Part shown: positions 48,930 to 61,377 of the stretch, in pieces | Layout: each line of letters opens with the position of its first letter | How positions within the stretch are numbered: position 1 is the stretch's first letter | Source of the DNA: Gyromitra esculenta | Lineage: Eukaryota > Ascomycota > Pezizomycetes > Pezizales > Discinaceae | Assembly: GCA_038503075.1 (NCBI GenBank) | Contig: JBCAML010000008.1 | Span: 1,550,001 to 1,614,000, forward strand | DNA: 64,000 nt | Direction: 5' to 3' | The notes under the pieces: model-generated | The model's database searches: none | The model's input: the letters and a program-made list of their open reading frames with translations, nothing else | What the model was told of the DNA's origin: nothing | Program-made: the position numbers and the translations under genes

Positions 48930-49190
48930 CTAGGTACATACATTCTTACAATGCGCAGCCACAGCGGTACTGATGGGAACGAGCCTAGATACCAAGGTAT
49001 ATGGTACTGGTGTACCATCTTCAACGAATAGGTGATCGAGCTTTACTGTCGTGTTTATTTCAATTTTTTCAATTATATTGAAGCTAAGCTCTTCACCGTT
49101 AAACGTTAGGTTCAACAAATTAATAGCATATGCATATATCTCAGAATCGTCTTGAATTGAAGCGAGATGTACTGCTTCCTCTTGGATCAT
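48930..49190 (-). CDS. Hypothetical small protein (86 aa), doubtful
   Basis: Minus-strand ATG frame of 86 codons beginning MIQEEAVHLASIQDDSEIYA. Not recognised; no signal peptide, membrane segment or zinc motif. Composition is normal for protein (acidic, few rare residues), but it is isolated in a repeat-rich gap and could be chance or the last exon of an eroded gene. Confidence 0.2.
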   Translation of the reverse strand: MIQEEAVHLASIQDDSEIYAYAINLLNLTFNGEELSFNIIEKIEINTTVKLDHLFVEDGTPVPYTLVSRLVPISTAVAAHCKNVCT

Positions 49191-49384
49191 ACCGTCCTCC
49201 GTACATTATTTTCAGTTGATATGAACTGAGCAATTGCACACTCTAACAAAGAAATATGAATTGAAATCGCAGGGCAAATCGAAATAAAATTTAAAAAGCA
49301 AAATTTAAAAGCGTAAAATAAAGAATGAAATCCATAGCCGTCCAACTTACTCACCAATGAGTCGCCATCAAGTATAATGAAATC

Positions 49385-49800
49385 GACAATATGTAAACTC
49401 TTGATCAGAACAACCTGTCAATAAATGCAGCAAAAGCGTCGCTAAATGTGGCGGGAAAGAAGAGGGAAAGTGAGAAAAATAAATAAATCCTCAGCATGTA
49501 AACTCGAGATCAGAACAACTCGTTGTTAAATGTGTTTGGGCAAAGGAGAAAAAGAAAGGAATCATCGGTGCGTAAACTCGAGATTAGAATGACTTGTCTT
49601 TGGATGTGACGGTATAAAGAGGATCCCGGAAGGGAAGAAAGGGAAAGAAATCATGAACATGCATGTGAACTCGAGATTAAAACAACCAGCCATTAATGGG
49701 GATAGAAACGAACGAATGAAAAGAAAGAAATCACTAATATGTAAACTCAAGATAAGAATCTGTTGCAGAATGCAACACAAAAAATAACTGGCGTGCATAG
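49385..49800 (+). repeat. Degenerate tandem array, unit core ATGTAAACTCGAGAT
   Basis: Five diverged copies of a core close to ATGTAAACTCGAGATnAGAA begin at about 49391, 49496, 49570, 49663 and 49739 (spacing 74-105 bp). Most copies are preceded by GAAAGAAATCAT-like and followed by TTAAATGTG-like and A/G-rich sequence. No coding frame. Confidence 0.65.
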
Positions 49801-51935
49801 AAAAAAGAGAAAGGGAATATAAAAAGGTGGGAGAAGAACCGAAAGGGAAATATGCAACAACTCGAATCCGCTTTACCGTTTGGATATCAATTCGGTATCT
49901 GTAAACGAAATTAATGCAGTGCTGATGAATGGTTTTGAAAAGGTGGCGGAACGAATGTTCCCGTTCCAACCATAAGGTGTCGGAATGGCGTAAGGATGTA
50001 GGATTTTATATCAGCGGATGAACGTGTTGATAAATGTTCTACGCAAATACCTATGATTTCTGTTAGTCGTGTTAAGAGAATGATAGGTATGAGTGGTAGA
50101 ATAAATGCCTCTTTCAACACATTTTGTTGAATGTGTAACTGGTCATTTTCTCGTAATCGGAGCAAGTCTCTCTCGTTTTTAAATGACCTAAGAAAGAGTT
50201 TAGTTAATTGTTTCTGATTACCTATGCTCGGTTTATACTACCGCAAACGAAGGAGGGAAAAGATAAATGCTCGAGAACCCTATCGTACGTAAGTTCTTCA
50301 AATGAGCTCTGTTTCCGTCTTTAAATCTTGCTTTTTAGTTCGAATAGATATCCTTGAATTATTACTCAGAGGAGAATTTAGATTACTGTTTGTAGATATG
50401 TGCGATTAGTTTACTTTTGAATGTACCTTTTGTAGATTGGACAGCTTTGAATCTTGTTCTCCTGAGTCTAAATATATCTCCTCGGTTTAGGTACCTGGAG
50501 AATGCTGCTGCAGATTTTTCCATATTTGTATTCGGTTTGAAGAAAATATCTGAATCTATATGTAACAATCCGTATAGGATTCGGATGGGAGAATGGGTTG
50601 TTCGAAGTGGAGAGTGTGTGAAGATGAGTGTATGAAGAGGGGCGGGGAATTTTCACTGTGGGAGGAGATATGGAGGAAATTAATGACTGGGCGGGGGCGG
50701 CGGGATATTCTACGGGGATATGCTAGTGCGGAGATATACTGCGGAGATATACTGCGGGTATTTATTCCGCGTGGGCGGATTGTGCGGGCATAGAACACCG
50801 CCTGGTATGGTCGTATGCAGGGATCCAACAACTTGGGCATAGGTTTTATCACCTAGAAAGAGTACATGTAGTATAAGGCTCCTCCTGTACCCATGCACAA
50901 CTGCGTTTAGTCGTCGGTGCTAGGTTGTTCCTTCACAATCTAGATACATTTACGTTCTATTGACTGAAGTAAGTAGAAAAAGAGATAAATTAGTTCGCTG
51001 TTGAATTGACCTGTTTTGTAAATTTCCGCCTTTTAGAGCTACAGAGTGCTTCATAGTTTTTACTCCGGAAACTACATGTATTGATCAAGATTACTATGGG
51101 CAGGACTGACGTGCATTCACATACAGCTCTACAATACAAAGATTGACCCGCATGTTAGTCGTATCACTGAACTTTTTTTTGTCTACGTGTATCTTTTGGT
51201 TTCTAAGTTTGAAAAACACCATTTTGGACACTAGGAGAAAAACCTGAGCGATAGGTTTCATTTATCGTCAACGTTGATCTTAAGAGTAGTATCATATCCA
51301 TACACTAGTATATGTAGGGTAGCTGTTAGATGCTACTTTCCTCCCAGGCTCATCGTGAAGTCTACACTTAATGATAGACGAGGGATGCTTCCGTCATGAA
51401 GCAAGATTCCTAGCAAACTACATGAATGATGATATTGGTTGATCGAAATAAGCCAAATCTAGGAGTTCAAAAACCTGTAGGATTTGTGAAGGTTTAACTT
51501 TATTGGAAATCCATATACCTGGATTTTCACATGGCTTCATTTCCTATTACACAGCCTTTTTTTGATCGTTAAGTGTGCATGTACCTGTAACATTGTGCTT
51601 ATTACGTGATATTCGTTGTTCAAAACTGATGGAACAGCCACACGTTGCCCATCCCACTCTGTCAAAACCATTGACCGTCGTATTAAACGGGCAGCGCTGT
51701 GCGAATAATCCCCTAACATTGCTTCCCACAGACAGAGTGGAAACTTGCGATCAACAACTCAGCACCGACATCACTGCTCACTCGCGTGCTTCAGTGGTTT
51801 CTCGTTTAGGAAAGTCACACAAAACTAAACTAAAGCAATGGCAGCTTCGCGAACGTCACGAACTCCCGTCGCGTCTTCCCAAGCTGTTCACCATTCCGCA
51901 TCTCGACTCTACGCGAAAGGCCTCTTCGCCCGCCC
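49801..51935. other. Gene-free interval with a 13-bp tandem
   Basis: No credible gene on either strand. TGCGGAGATATAC occurs twice in tandem at 50727-50752, followed by a third partial copy (TGCGGGTATTTAT). The rest is AT-rich unique sequence. Confidence 0.45.
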
Positions 51936-51943
51936 TATATAAG
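51936..51943 (+). promoter_or_regulatory. TATA box of the WD40 gene
   Basis: TATATAAG in GCCC-TATATAAG-ACACAGG, 160 bp upstream of the ATG chosen at 52103. It argues that the longer open frame reaching back to 51575 is leader or promoter, not protein. Confidence 0.55.
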
Positions 51944-52102
51944 ACACAGGCGAAATTATATTTCCCTTGCCGTCCTCTGTCGGGCGCCCACAAAGAAGAG
52001 GACTCTCCAGTGGCAACTCGCAGATCCACACTCCAACTCATAAGTGAACCTGCTTTCAATTGCAGGACAACGAGCAACCCGCCTGGCCGCCTGTGGGGCC
52101 GC

Positions 52103-55100
52103 ATGCCCGCCGAGATGCCTCCTATAATCGTGGATCTCTCGCAGGACTCAGATGAGGATTGCTATGTCTTCACCCCCAAACGGACCCACCCTTCTTCCCC
52201 TCAGAAACCTCCGTTAAAGCCTGCAATCCGCACACCCGCAACCACCCGCAAAGCCCGCCCGCCTTCTTCATCCTCATTGCTCTCCTTCGCTTCTCCTTCT
52301 AAACGTTTATACCAGTCCCAGATTCCTGCCACCTTCTTCATCTCTCCACACATTAAACAAGAGCAGACCACCCTCAAGGTTGTACGCAGACGTTTATCTC
52401 CGATGCCGCCTACCATTTGCTTCAAGAAGGAGGATCTCATCGTCGACTATATCGAAGCACCCATGCCTAAGCCATTCGAGTTTATTGAAGCGCCTGCCGC
52501 TGATATAGACATGGATGCGTTTAGCCATCTGATGGAGATGGATCCCGTACCTGGATCCTCCGCCGCTTCGCCAATGATGTTGCCCTCAAGTCCTCCTCCG
52601 GTAAACAGCATAAGTGGTCTTGATGGGAAGCATGGGGTACTGAAACGCAGCCGTCCTTCTTCACTGAAGAGTACTCAGACTTCGCCACTGGTACGGCCAA
52701 TAAAGGCTATGCGAAAGAAGGGCGCCCAGTCAACGGCGACAGCGAGAGATAGTATACTGTCCATTAAGTATACAGATGTCGAGAATGGAAATATCAAGAA
52801 TGAGCTCTCTAGAAACGCTGCAACAGGTAAAACAAATGCCGGCGTATCAGAGAGATTCAAAATCACCAATAAGCCAGCTCTAGCTAGTAAGTCCACTCCA
52901 GTGAATGGGTTTGGCGTAGAAACTTCATAGGGAATGATTTGATTTTATCAAGCGTATTTTTTATTCATTTTTACAAACAAAGGCAATGCTAATGCCAAAT
53001 CAGCAAGCAAAAGGGTTGTAACTGCAGGGGCATCTCAGACAACGCTGTGTATAGGAGAACCAGTCCCGCAAGCAGACCACCATCCTGTCAAGCCTTCACA
53101 AGAAACCCATATCAATATCCCCAATCCCTCCAGCCCCTCCTCGCGGCTCCTGGAATTTTCGTTCCGGAGCTCTGTGGACTACGGAAATACCAATCCCAAT
53201 GAGCTAGATGTGACGGCAACTGAGCAGGGAAAGCAGCAAGATGGGCCTGCAAAGCTTGTATGCCGTGCTCACTCAGATCCGGACTGTAACGAAATCGAGT
53301 GTGTGTCTGACTTTTTCGACACATATTCGCCGTTCCATGAGACACTACCCGATAGTAATGAAGCTCCCTATGTGAGGGAACGACCGATTATGGCACAGAG
53401 GCCACCCCCGGCAGCCGCTCTCCCTCCTCCGGTAGCCAAAGTTGATATTCGATTCCAGAAGAAACTGGCCATAAGCTGTTTGCTAGCCTCAAACTTCTTA
53501 AATAAGGATTTTAGGAGGCCCTATATGACTCTTGAGATGCTCGAATTCTTGAGAGACGTAAGGGCTAGTCCAGGGGAATGGGACAAACTGTTTAAAGACT
53601 CTGGTTCGTATAACAATGGCAGTTCAATCTTGAGTAAAAGAACCCTAGCTAACTTTTCCCATTCTGGAAGATGGATGCCTGCTCCACGTTGGATTCTCCC
53701 AGAGGGAGTGTGAACTCGTCGGCCATACTGTTTACAATTATCTTCAAGAACACCCCACTGAGAACAACGACTTCCCTGTTCCATGTGAATCTGGCGACAT
53801 GTCTGAAGATCTTCACAACTACCTCAAGACGGCCTTCGCTGGTGTTACTCCTGCGAAAGTGGAGAAAATATACATGCAAGATCTCAACTTTGATATGAAA
53901 GCACTGCCTGGGAGGGTCAAGAAGGATTGCGTGAATTTTCTGATTGATGCCACTTATAATCTTCCTGATGCTCGCAGCCCTTTCATAACTGTCGACCTAT
54001 CGAACAAAAGGGAACCAAAACCGCGGTCGAAAGGTATAAACCGTCTATTAGGAGAACTTGGACTCGATCCTCGGTTCGCGCATGCTCGCACTGAAGCGTT
54101 AAGGGCGAGGACGAATGGCATTACGGGGAATTTTCAGCCAACATGGCATTTCACTGAAGGGGCTTCAGATATTCTTGATATCCAGTGGTCCACTGATGGT
54201 TCTAGGTTCGGGATGGCGGCTGCTTGTTACTCGGATGCATATAATAGGGCAGGTAACCTTATGCTTGGGACGTCCGATCCATGGGAGGTAAAGATGCTGT
54301 ACAGGCATGCGTTCAGGGTCCAACAACAGCGACTTATGAACCTTGATAAATTCCTATATACAACTGTCTCGTACGTCCGCTTCTCGAATGACAATCGATT
54401 TTTGTATTCCGGGGGCTATGACGGGTTCGTCAAAACATGGGATGGCAAAACCGGAAAATGGATTTCCGATATCCCGCTGGGGAACCAAGTTCTGACGATG
54501 GCTACGAGTCCCTTCCAAGACCGCCTCGTCGCCGCAGCTACCAAAACTGGAAGCATCCATCTCATCCGTCTCGACGAAGCTGGGAAACCGATTATCAATC
54601 ACGAGCTCCATATGAGTATAGAGGATCAAGAGAAACAGGGGTTGTACGCCAGTTGTCTTGTCTTTGGAAATAAATCCTACCAAAATTGGCTTATCGCGGG
54701 CTATGATACAAATAGCGAAGGGAAACAGCATGGTGGACTTGCGATCTTCGATGTTGAGACGGAGATGGTGGTATTCGACTTCATTAAGAATAGGAAGAGG
54801 CTTTATAGCACCAGACACTTTGATATTGTGATGCATGAGGAGGGGAGGACATTCGTTACTGCGAGCCTACAACGCCCACATAAAGCGCACGCGCCGGGTA
54901 TTCATTCGGCAGTCAGAGTTTTTGATGTCAGGGACATCGATCATCCGATTCTACTAAAAAGTCCACAAAGGGATATCAACAAGGTTACTATCTCGTAAGC
55001 TTACCATAACCCTATTATATCTTTTAGAATGTATACTGATGGGGGAAAAATAGACCGTGTCAAGGTTATGTCACTGCAAGTAGTACTCTTGGATCGACAC

Positions 55101-55743
55101 TGGTTTGGGATCTAAGGAACCAAAGTACAGTAATGACAGAGTTGAAGCATGGCGGTAAGCCGCTCCATCATCTGTTGCCCTCCGCACCTATCCTTTAAGC
55201 TAACTTCTATTAGTCTCGAAGCTCCCGCTAGGTGAAAATACCAATCTAGAACTTGAGGATACCGGCGTCACATTCGCTCAATGGGGCCCCCGGCACGATC
55301 GCTTCTACACCGGTTCCAGCGACGGTATTGTGAAGGAATGGGATATCACCGCCGGCGTCCCCTTCATTCAGGATATCGCCAGAGTTGACACCCAAATTAT
55401 GTCGGCAGCTTTCTCTCCTTCTTGGGATGAACTCATAATAGGCGAATGCTCTGGTGCGGCAACACTCTTCTCAACAAGGGGTGATAAAGACGTTGCGCCT
55501 ATCAAGCTCCCAGCTGATTGGACTGAACACCCGGATATGATAAGTCCTAATGATGACAGCATGCCGTTGATTGATAGGGGTGCTGAGGGCACCGGCGATG
55601 CACCAGTAGCTGTTGAGGTACCAGCTGTTTCTGGGGAGGAGGATAGTGGAGTTCAGATAGCGAGGCAGTTGGTGGCAGAAGGGAAGATGTGGATTGATGG
55701 GAGATGGGCTTGGGCGACAGATGATGTGGAGATGGAAGGTTGA
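52103..55743 (+). CDS. Large WD40-repeat protein with SUMO-interaction-like motif (5 exons, 1129 aa)
   Basis: Exons 52103-52886, 52983-53633, 53671-54994, 55054-55154, 55214-55743; GT-AG introns of 96, 37, 59 and 59 bp; 1130 codons with phase kept. The N-terminal third is disordered and basic/Ser-Pro-rich; it opens MPAEMPPIIVDLSQDSDED, in which IIVDL plus acidic residues resembles a SUMO-interacting motif. A helical region (LAISCLLASNFLNKDFRRPY) precedes a WD40 propeller: ILDIQWSTDGSRFGMAA, YVRFSNDNRFLYSGGYDGFV then KTWD, INKVTISPCQGYVTAS then STLVWDLR, and FYTGSSDGIVKEWDI. Architecture recalls the DIM-9/Raf1 (Dos1) subunit of CUL4-Rik1-type H3K9 methylation complexes, but that is a weak inference; another nuclear DCAF is possible. 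Confidence 0.72.
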
Positions 55744-56197
55744 GGTATATTGTCTCTCCCCATATGCTTGAACCGCGCCCTTTGAACGGGATGTCGCAAA
55801 TGAGGATGGGTAGAGAGAGCTTTCATGGGGTCGATGATCTTGGAATTAGGTAGCATGAACTGCGGTATCTGCTGAAAGCAGGGCGAGACTGTTTATGCTA
55901 CAAGATTTCAAGCTCACAGCCCCCGGAAAGCTCTCGTGACCATCATCTGACAAGAACATGATTCCATTATGAAATATTTCCGGAACACCCTTGCTAATGA
56001 CCGCGTCCGCCCTCGGTTTTTTTTATAGCAACGTCCTGAAATGCTGGATACCGTTTCAGCCAGGTTAAACTCCCTTATTTCCACCAACTTGAGTGTTTTT
56101 TTGCAAAGCGAGCAGGAGTTCTATATTTTTCAGCAAACGACGGCGCATTACGGAACCAGTATAAATACTGGGTAACCATCATACAATTTTTTGGACG
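55744..56197. other. 3' flank of the WD40 gene
   Basis: No gene. A poly-T run occurs at about 56018-56026. Confidence 0.45.
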
Positions 56198-57303
56198 AAA
56201 TTTTCACAACCAACCATCTCAACACCTGGTTGAGATGATATATACTACATATATTACTACATGGAGTCATACAGCATTTGCTATATCACAAACAACACAG
56301 AGCATGACAATGCTGTGTTGATAAGTCTATGAGACATAAAACAAATAAGATAAATATTGCTAGGGATAAATACAATTTCAAAAGCAATCATTCTCTTATG
56401 ACTATAGCTTTAAAATAAATTTTGGGTGTTTAAATCATAAATATCAATAAAGGCTTTATTTTACAAGATAGTGATAACCTATTGTATAATTTTCTAATGA
56501 AATTTTGCTACTAAATAAATATCAAAAGTACAATTGTAGTGCAAATTGATACAAATCAAATATTTAGCATAAAAATAAAAAATAAATGCAATCATTTATG
56601 GTATAACTTGGTATGTAAAATGATTGGTAGAATCAAATATATAAATTGATACATAATTAACAACAGAAAAGCAATAGTTGAAAATAAATTTATAGACAGA
56701 GTGATGTAAGCAAAAACAGAAACAAACACATAGACTTAACCAAAAATTCAAAATAAACATCACATTAAGTTAACACTTTATATTTGTAATTGTTAATTAA
56801 AATATACTGTGATATAACTATTACAAACATGTTTTTAACCATTTCAAAACAACAGGTTATTGCTATACATTTATTTCAGATAACAACTGATATTAAACAT
56901 AATATAATACTACACATGCACAAATAATATAGTTCATTAAGTTAAAGTCTTTTCTCTTTTCCAATTGTTAAGAGCAGTCCATAAAGTTTTTTATTTTATT
57001 TTATAGCTGCTAGTTAAACCAGATGTATATACTCCAAACAGTCAGTAGTTTTTATACACAAGGTTACCTGTTTCAAGTAGTAGCTGTTTTTATTCTAAAT
57101 TCTAAATTCCATCAAATCCTTTATATATCTCACTACTTCATATCATATAACCACCTACCATTTTTATTGTAATATCAATTTCAAGGAAACTGTTTTATTG
57201 CACTCAATTAAATATGTTTCAAGTATTGTATTTTATTGTTTTTCAATTACTGATTTTGTGAACTGGAATATTGTTTATACTACCTTTAAAAAAATTTATA
57301 TAT
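56198..57303. other. AT-rich block without CpG
   Basis: Reading line by line, no CG dinucleotide occurs between 56197 and 57304 (1,106 bp), while flanks and the transposon nest have many. No open frames of note. A perfect 9-bp inverted repeat CATCTCAAC-ACCTG-GTTGAGATG lies at its left edge (about 56215-56237). May be an old methylated repeat. Confidence 0.7.
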
Positions 57304-60152
57304 CGGAAATAAGCGTTGTGGGTTGTTTTCTATCTTTGTGTAATTCTCTGATCTTATTACTATATTCCTTGTACATTTGCCTGTCATCATTGCCAATATA
57401 CAAATCAAATCCCATTATGTTCCTGAATTTATCTCTGTTTTTTTTTTTACTTCTTCTCATTTGTTATAAGTTTAGAAACTTTGATTGCACATTCAAATAT
57501 ACCATTCTTACATTTTTGTTGTAATCATATTGTACAAGCTCTTATTTCATCCTTATTCTCTTTTTTTTCTTTTTTTCTTTTCCATCGCACATCGGAAGAT
57601 CTTTTGTGTGTAACCAAAAAACTCCTACCGGTTAGATACAGAAATATTTCCTTTCGATCGCTAGAACCCATTCTCAAAACACGAAATTGCGAGCGCAGGC
57701 AAGCAAATCGATAGCTCATCTAGTTGTACCCATGCTACTGGGCGCGATATCGGCCTACCTGTCAGGTCCTATTTCCATCCTTTGCCTGAAATCCTTTATC
57801 GGAAACTACGCTTCGCCAAGGTACATCATTATTTGCGATAACCTGTTTAAAATAGAGGCTACAATACTATCTTGCAAGTATGAGAACCTAGGTAGTTCCT
57901 TTTGAATCGGTAACCTTCACGGAACATGAACTCCCATAGGATATTTTTCGAGGCAGTGTATACTACGGAAAGTAAAGCGGTATTCCGTTCTCTAAACGTT
58001 CGTCAAGCCTGATAATAACTATTGTTACGATGTTAGAGCTCGATTAAATTCCTTACCACTGCTCTCCATAAAACGTCAACAAGAGCAATGAGGGCTCAAA
58101 AATGTTCTCCCGAATCCGTTGGAGAAGCTAGGTACACTTTAACCCTCGTGCTTTGGTTCGCGTCAGCGATAACCTCCTTCCCACCACGTAAAGAATCTAT
58201 AGGCCGTGTTTGGAGAACGAACCGTGACCTAAATCGCGATGTAGACCGCGCTCCAGCTTGATTACTCGATGCTCCCGAAATCCATCATAGGTTCTGGGAG
58301 CGCAAAGGTAATCGAAGCCTGCATGCAGGTAAGCCGTACGGTGAAAACTGTGTTTGGTACGAACTGAGCCTATCCAAACCCCCGAGCTTCATACCTTTAC
58401 GAGTGTAGCCCTAGCTAAGCATTGGTCACACATATAGTATTTTATAGATTAAGAATCGCAGTTGTCCTACCGACGGCAGTATCGAGATATAAAGTAGATA
58501 AGCCAGAAATATCTACTGGTTAGGTTTTTTGTTTCTATAGTGTATTATACATGACGCACCTTGTAGCGAGCGTTTCCAAACCATCCAGGTGATAGATAAA
58601 TAGAGTTCCCATCCAAAATCTATCATGAAAGCCCACTTACCAATCCTCGCTACTGCCCCAAGCCCGAGCCTACGGCGTTGCTTGATTCAAATCCGCTCGT
58701 GGCCATGACTATTTGCTTCAAGTGGTCACCAGAAAGCGATTTTAAAAAGTCCTAAAGCTCGTTGACGTCCCAGCAGTCTTGCTGGCCCATCAAGTATAAG
58801 AGGACGTCGCTGCTAACCACTACTGTATTTAGTTATTGTCCCAGATACCGGTGCCACCCACCCACTTTGCACGGATGTCAATTTGCAGGTATTAACTCGG
58901 AATATAGTTTCGTCAATCAACTTCGTCTAAAAACCAAAAGTGTCGTTAATATATATAGGCGAGTACAAAACAGGTTCCCTTTCTGCAAGTCGTTGATATG
59001 AACTCGCTGAGTGGTCAAATGTAAGGGGGGATCCTTTGGACGATTTGCGGTTTTCCAAAGGTTCGACCTTGGCTCGTACCTATGAGGGCAGAGGTTTGAG
59101 GGCGGTAGTGCGAGTTACCGAGTGAGGGTTTAGGATACGTTTGCAGCTGGAGTGATAATTTATAGGGTGGTCGAGGTCCGGTCAATGGGTGCTTTGCCAA
59201 CGGCCGCCCGCCAACGAGAAATTTCCATGTCCCGCTAGAGATGCATTCGGCTGAAGAGGTAGTAGTTTGCCTTCCTTGAAGAGATACTTGGTATAGTCCA
59301 TAAGTGTGAAGGGCAATCCTCAGGTTCCGGATGCACATTTGTTTTGAAACCATAAGATGGGCTTCAAATCCAGCCTAAACAGCAATTATTGGTGTACTAT
59401 CACCGAGGTCCTTAACTATGCTTAAACGGGATTTGACTGCCGTTAGAAATATCAAAGAAGATGGCTACGCAGCTCGTCAGGTACCTGGTGCATCTTTATG
59501 TTTGCATGGGTTCATCGGCCATGCCCGTATTTTAGCGTGAATTTTAAAATGATTATGTAGGTTTATAGGAATTCGAGTACTTACTAGCATTATCAGAATA
59601 GACACCAGCATTGTTTAAGTCCCACGGTGTTACTTTCTCCCACAGTAATATCCTCAAAATCATCAGATAGATTTTGGAACAATATCCCTCCATAAAGCAT
59701 CTAAAAAAACACTCGATGGAGTCAATTACGTTGTTGGAGCTTTCGGCATTAGCTAGCATCTAGAAGGGACTGGGGCAAGATCCCCAAACAGGCTCTTTGT
59801 ACCTAGGAAAGGGGCCTAAATGCCCTTCTTGAACGCGTGATAATTGAACCCACGAAACTTGCAACTTGCAAAATAACTCTAGGGTATCCCAAGACATCGC
59901 TTAACTATTAGGAACCGAGAAGCTGCAGCGTGTTGGGGTAAGAGTAGCAAGCCCAGGCACTAGCTGGCTCATTCAGAAGCTGATGAAGAACCCCAAGCCC
60001 TAAGAGCCTGCTAGTTGTGGTTGCCTATTGTGTCACCTGGACTCGGGCCTGCAGGGTGGGCTGTATTCCACTATCAGTGGCTACCCACCTACATCCGTCA
60101 AACACCCCAGAAAACTCGAATTTCCCCACAATTCAGATATCAGAGACTCACA
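57304..60152. other. Gene-free interval before the IRC6-like gene
   Basis: 57304-57600 is T-rich; beyond it base composition is normal. Only short open frames (57687-57905 plus; 59015-59353 minus; 59553-59759 minus), none recognisable, none with a domain. No tRNA box pair found by eye. Confidence 0.45.
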
Positions 60153-61302
60153 ATGGCTGATAAGCTAGAGATACCGAATCCGCGGCGGATACTCCTTGTT
60201 GGTGCTCCTAACTCCGGAAAGCTAGTACTGCTGAAAAGTACATCCCCACATCCTTACATTCAATTCTAGTTGCTAACTTAGACTTTAATCTCACAGCTCT
60301 TACAGGCTCCTTTCCTCCGAATTCGGAAACTGTGGCCTCGCCTGCAGGTCTTTCCCATAGCCTTCACCTGAAAACAACATACTACACTGTGGACATTCCA
60401 ATCTGGATTGATGAGATCGAGGTAGACAAGGAGGTGGAGTGGTCCGAAGGGTATCTCAACAAGGAGGCCAAGGAGGTACTGAAGGTTCTCGGAGGATTCA
60501 TATTGACTTTCCGGAAACCACAGGACAATGCTGGGCTGGTATGACTTTATTTCACACAAGGATGAAGGGGACTCTGACAGAAACTACAGGATGCGATAAA
60601 ATCCACATTGAAAGCACTTCAAAAGGTCGTAAAGGCTTGTGGTTATTCTTGGGATGGTGTATGTCTTGCCGTAGCCATGCCGCAGTCTCTAAGGCCGCAC
60701 TTAGAAATGAGCATTGAGGACTGGGAGGACATGTGTAGAGAGTACCAGTTTGAATACGTCGACTATGAATTCAAAGGGAGAAATGACTACGGAGGTTCGG
60801 AGCTCCCACTTGAAATTTTACTCACCAATCAGCTAACTCCATTATCCCTAATACTTAGAACCAGCGGGAATGGACCGTGTCACCGAAGCCCTGGAGGCCA
60901 ACGACTGGGGTGGTGATGAAGATGACAACATTTCTTTTGGATCCTTTGAAGATGGCGAGGAAGGAGATGAAAACATGGATCCGCTGAAATATATTGGAGA
61001 CGAAATGGAAAGAGAAATGTTCGGTCTCCATAACGCCATATTTGGCGACGAGTCAGGGAGTGGGGGTGGAGACGGTAATCAAGGCGAAGAAGACGATGAG
61101 GAACTTCAAGTAGAGAAACTGGAAGTGATGATGATGAGAATGACGGCAATAAAAGGTATGCTCCACAGGGCTGCTGTATATCATGCATTAATTCTATAAA
61201 TTCGTCTCTAATTATACACTAGACATGGGAGATGAGATATCAAAGGAAGAACGGCGGAAAATAGCCGCAAAGGCACTATCGGATATCATGAAATCTTCGT
61301 GA
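60153..61302 (+). CDS. IRC6: IRC6 / alpha-gamma-adaptin-binding protein p34-like (5 exons, 302 aa)
   Basis: Exons 60153-60237, 60297-60538, 60590-60794, 60859-61155, 61223-61302; GT-AG introns of 51-67 bp with GCTAAC or CTGAC branch motifs; 303 codons with phase kept. Family members (human AAGAB, yeast Irc6) are chaperones for assembly of AP-1/AP-2 clathrin adaptors through a GTPase-like domain. Seen: RRILLVGAPNSGKLVLLK (P-loop with L where S/T is usual), YYTVDIPIWIDEIEVDKEVEW, RPHLEMSIEDWEDMCREYQ followed by FEYVDYE, then PAGMDRVTEALEANDWGGD (the conserved G-hydrophobic-xR-hydrophobic-xxAL-xANxW block). The C-terminus has an acidic linker and the helical tail DMGDEISKEERRKIAAKALS. Exon 3 ends in a weak donor (GTTCGG). 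Convergent with CTF4, 75 bp between stop codons. Confidence 0.85.
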
Positions 61303-61377
61303 TTTCTCGTCCAGCCTTTCAGCTCTCGCATACCCCATCTCCACTTTTATAATAACCCCAATAGCTCCAGCCCCATT
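61303..61377. terminator. Shared 3' region of IRC6-like and CTF4-like genes
   Basis: 75 bp between convergent stops, so both transcripts must end within or beyond the neighbouring gene. Contains TTATAATAACC; no classical AATAAA. Confidence 0.35.

Noticed and set aside
51575..52102. Extending the WD40 gene N-terminus back to 51575
   Set aside because: The frame is open, but a TATA box at 51936 lies inside it, the sequence is not protein-like, and a good ATG follows at 52103.
53634..53704. A longer intron ending at CCCAG or CCCAGAG near 53702-53704
   Set aside because: Both acceptors give the wrong phase for the downstream propeller frame.
58600..58710. tRNA-like B box (GATTCAAATCC)
   Set aside because: No A box at the proper distance and no cloverleaf could be drawn.
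59015..59353. 112-codon minus-strand frame
   Set aside because: No recognisable domain, odd composition, and no neighbouring exons; likely chance.
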